Shown: one piece after another, positions 62,776 through 64,000 of the stretch
How positions within the stretch are numbered: the first letter of the stretch is position 1
How the letters are laid out: every line of letters begins with the position of its first letter
Assembly (NCBI RefSeq): GCF_016900875.1
Contig: NZ_JAFEUM010000001.1
Coordinates: forward strand, 1-64,000
Length of the DNA: 64,000 nucleotides
Reading direction: 5' to 3'
Origin: Vibrio ulleungensis
GTDB taxonomy: Bacteria; Pseudomonadota; Gammaproteobacteria; Enterobacterales; Vibrionaceae
Program-made: the position numbers and the translations under genes
The notes under the pieces: model-generated
The model's database searches: none
Told to the model about the DNA's origin: nothing
Seen by the model: the letters and a program-made list of their open reading frames with translations, nothing else

Positions 62776-63687
62776 ATGTCTAAGACCGATGCACCAGAGA
62801 AAGTAGAACAAAGAGCAATTCCCCAAGAAGCCTTTGATTGGTACGACGAATATGCCCACGGGCTTATTGATCGTCGAGAGTTCCTAACTCGCCTAACTGG
62901 GCTAGTTGCACTTGGGTTTACCATGACGACGTTAACGTCTGCCCTAATTCCTAACTACGCACTCGCCGAACAAGTCTCTTTTAACGACCCTCTTATCAAG
63001 GCAAGCTACGCGAAGTTTGATTCGCCTAAAGGCAGTGGTGAGTGTCAGGGATACTTAGTTGTGCCAAAAGATCTTGAAGGCACCGCTCCTGTTGTATTGG
63101 TGATCCACGAAAATAGAGGGCTAAACCCATACATTAAAGATGTCGCTCGACGCCTTGCGGCTAAAGGATTTATCGCGTTTGCACCGGATGCACTGTATCC
63201 ACTTGGTGGTTACCCTGGTAACGATGATGAAGGTCGCGCTATGCAAAGCAGTATGGAGCGCGCGAACATAGAAGAAGACTTCTTAGCCGCAGCCGACTTC
63301 CTAAAGTCGCATGAGCTCAGCAGCGGCAAACTAGGCGCTGTCGGTTTCTGTTTCGGTGGTTACATTGTCAATATGCTAGCGGCAACCATTCCAGACAAGC
63401 TTGATGCTGGCGTGCCTTTTTATGGTACTCCTGCGGCAAAAGAGTTGAGAAAAAATGTCAAAGGCCCACTGATGCTTCAGTTTGCCAGCTTAGATAAACG
63501 CGTTAACGCAAGCTGGCCTGAGTATGAAGAAGAGCTTAAGGCGATTGGTGCCGATTACACCGCATATATGTACGAAGACGTGAATCACGGATTCCACAAT
63601 GACTCTACCGGCCGCTACGCTGAAACCGAAGCTGAGTTGGCTTGGACACGTTCTATAGAATTCTTCGATAAACACCTTAATGGATAA
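62776..63687 (+). CDS. Dienelactone hydrolase-family protein with Tat-like signal
   Basis: 303 residues from the ATG at 62776 (GAGG 10 bases upstream; a GTG five codons earlier is possible). An N-terminal segment holds a twin-arginine motif DRREFLTRL followed by a hydrophobic stretch (GLVALGFTMTTLTSALIPNY) ending ALAEQ, so export by Tat is likely despite about 35 residues before the motif. The catalytic domain is alpha/beta hydrolase: VLVIHENRGLNPYIKDVARR, nucleophile Cys192 in VGFCFGGYIV, His in VNHGFHNDST. Such enzymes open lactone rings; the natural substrate is unknown. Monocistronic with a terminator. Confidence 0.87.
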   Translation: MSKTDAPEKVEQRAIPQEAFDWYDEYAHGLIDRREFLTRLTGLVALGFTMTTLTSALIPNYALAEQVSFNDPLIKASYAKFDSPKGSGECQGYLVVPKDLEGTAPVVLVIHENRGLNPYIKDVARRLAAKGFIAFAPDALYPLGGYPGNDDEGRAMQSSMERANIEEDFLAAADFLKSHELSSGKLGAVGFCFGGYIVNMLAATIPDKLDAGVPFYGTPAAKELRKNVKGPLMLQFASLDKRVNASWPEYEEELKAIGADYTAYMYEDVNHGFHNDSTGRYAETEAELAWTRSIEFFDKHLNG

Positions 63688-63711
63688 AGACATCTCATTG
63701 ATGTAATTGAT

Positions 63712-63748
63712 AGCCAGATCAGGACTATACTCTTGGTCTGGCTGTTTT
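63712..63748 (+). terminator. Rho-independent terminator
   Basis: AGCCAGAT pairs with GTCTGGCT (one G-T wobble) across a 16-base loop, followed by GTTTTTG. Confidence 0.75.
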
Positions 63749-63819
63749 TGTTTCTAGCGACTGAAGCACGTGGTTAATAACACCCGTGATCACCGACGAC
63801 TTACTAAAGGAAAATCACC

Positions 63820-64000
63820 TTGGCTCAACCAATAGTGTTATTCGACATCAATGAAACGGTCCTCAACCTTGCTACTTTGCAACCAAAATTTTCTGCCACA
63901 TTTGGCTCAACAAAAGCACTTAAGATCTGGTTTTCTCAGCTGCTGCATACCTCAACCGTATGTATTTCTACCAAAATAGAAAGTGACTTCGCAACTTTAG
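63820..64000 (+). CDS. Haloacid dehalogenase type II (HAD superfamily), N-terminal part
   Basis: The first 60 codons run off the right edge. From a TTG at 63820 (AAAGGAAAA upstream) it reads MAQPIVLFDINETVLNLATL, where FDINET is motif I of type II 2-haloacid dehalogenases (Asp nucleophile), followed by a cap helix KALKIWFSQLLHTSTVCIST. These enzymes displace halide from 2-haloacids, though many relatives act on phosphates. The rest is needed to tell. Confidence 0.8.
   Translation, partial: MAQPIVLFDINETVLNLATLQPKFSATFGSTKALKIWFSQLLHTSTVCISTKIESDFATL

Overview
This 64 kb window looks like a chromosomal segment of a marine gamma-proteobacterium, most likely a Vibrio or close relative. The basis is the family mix (XylA/XylFGH closely resembling enterobacterial proteins, FrmA/FghA, SoxR, YegD, DUF3010, DUF1428), the moderate GC content, and the many LysR regulators and MFS exporters typical of a Vibrio second chromosome. 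The species and replicon are inference; I see no rRNA, tRNA, replication origin, CRISPR array or integron attC site. Apart from an insertion-sequence edge at the left end, the window is metabolic and stress accessory DNA arranged in short operons, many with a divergent regulator.

Left arm (1-4.9 kb): the first codons of an IS110-type transposase, then a compact tellurite-resistance-type (Ter) cluster: a divergent TerD-domain protein, a CaCA-family cation exchanger, two tandem TerD paralogues, and a membrane protein combining a T5orf172/MUG113 GIY-YIG-like domain with a C-terminal SH3b domain. A lipoprotein follows. From 5 to 23 kb: an S41 peptidase, an RluA-type pseudouridine synthase, a C45 acyltransferase with a LysR regulator, a small outer-membrane barrel and a periplasmic amidohydrolase, a TRIC-type channel, an AraC/MFS/phosphoribosyltransferase group, two divergent nucleotidyltransferase-fold genes, an ICMT-like methyltransferase behind an overspaced MerR-type promoter, an MFS transporter, a TSUP permease and a HAD phosphatase.

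From 23 to 29 kb: xylose uptake (xylFGH) divergent from xylA, with no xylB or xylR beside them. From 29 to 44.5 kb: a chemoreceptor, a Bcr/CflA exporter with twin palindromic operators, a PilZ protein, a secreted EEP-family hydrolase, the glutathione-dependent formaldehyde pathway (frmA-fghA) with a nonsense-interrupted divergent LysR gene, a GH2 beta-mannosidase, and a fatty-acid desaturase with twin FabR/DesT-like operators. From 44.5 to 58.6 kb: an ammonium transporter with NtrC sites and a sigma-54 promoter, an old yellow enzyme, DoxX with a LysR regulator, a DEAD-box helicase, soxR with a divergent SoxR-box-controlled MFS exporter, a Gre-like factor, YegD, an ABC-F protein and a cold-shock protein. 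The right end holds a beta-keto-acid cleavage enzyme and class III aminotransferase with a LysR regulator and the wreck of a CoA-transferase gene, then a dienelactone hydrolase and the start of a type II haloacid dehalogenase.

Two themes stand out. First, gene decay: two genes carry single in-frame stops (29 kb, 37.7 kb) and at least two others survive as fragments (51.4 kb, 59 kb). Second, several promoters carry readable operators for regulators that are not encoded here. The best candidate for an under-described system is the Ter/cation-exchanger/GIY-YIG-SH3b cluster.
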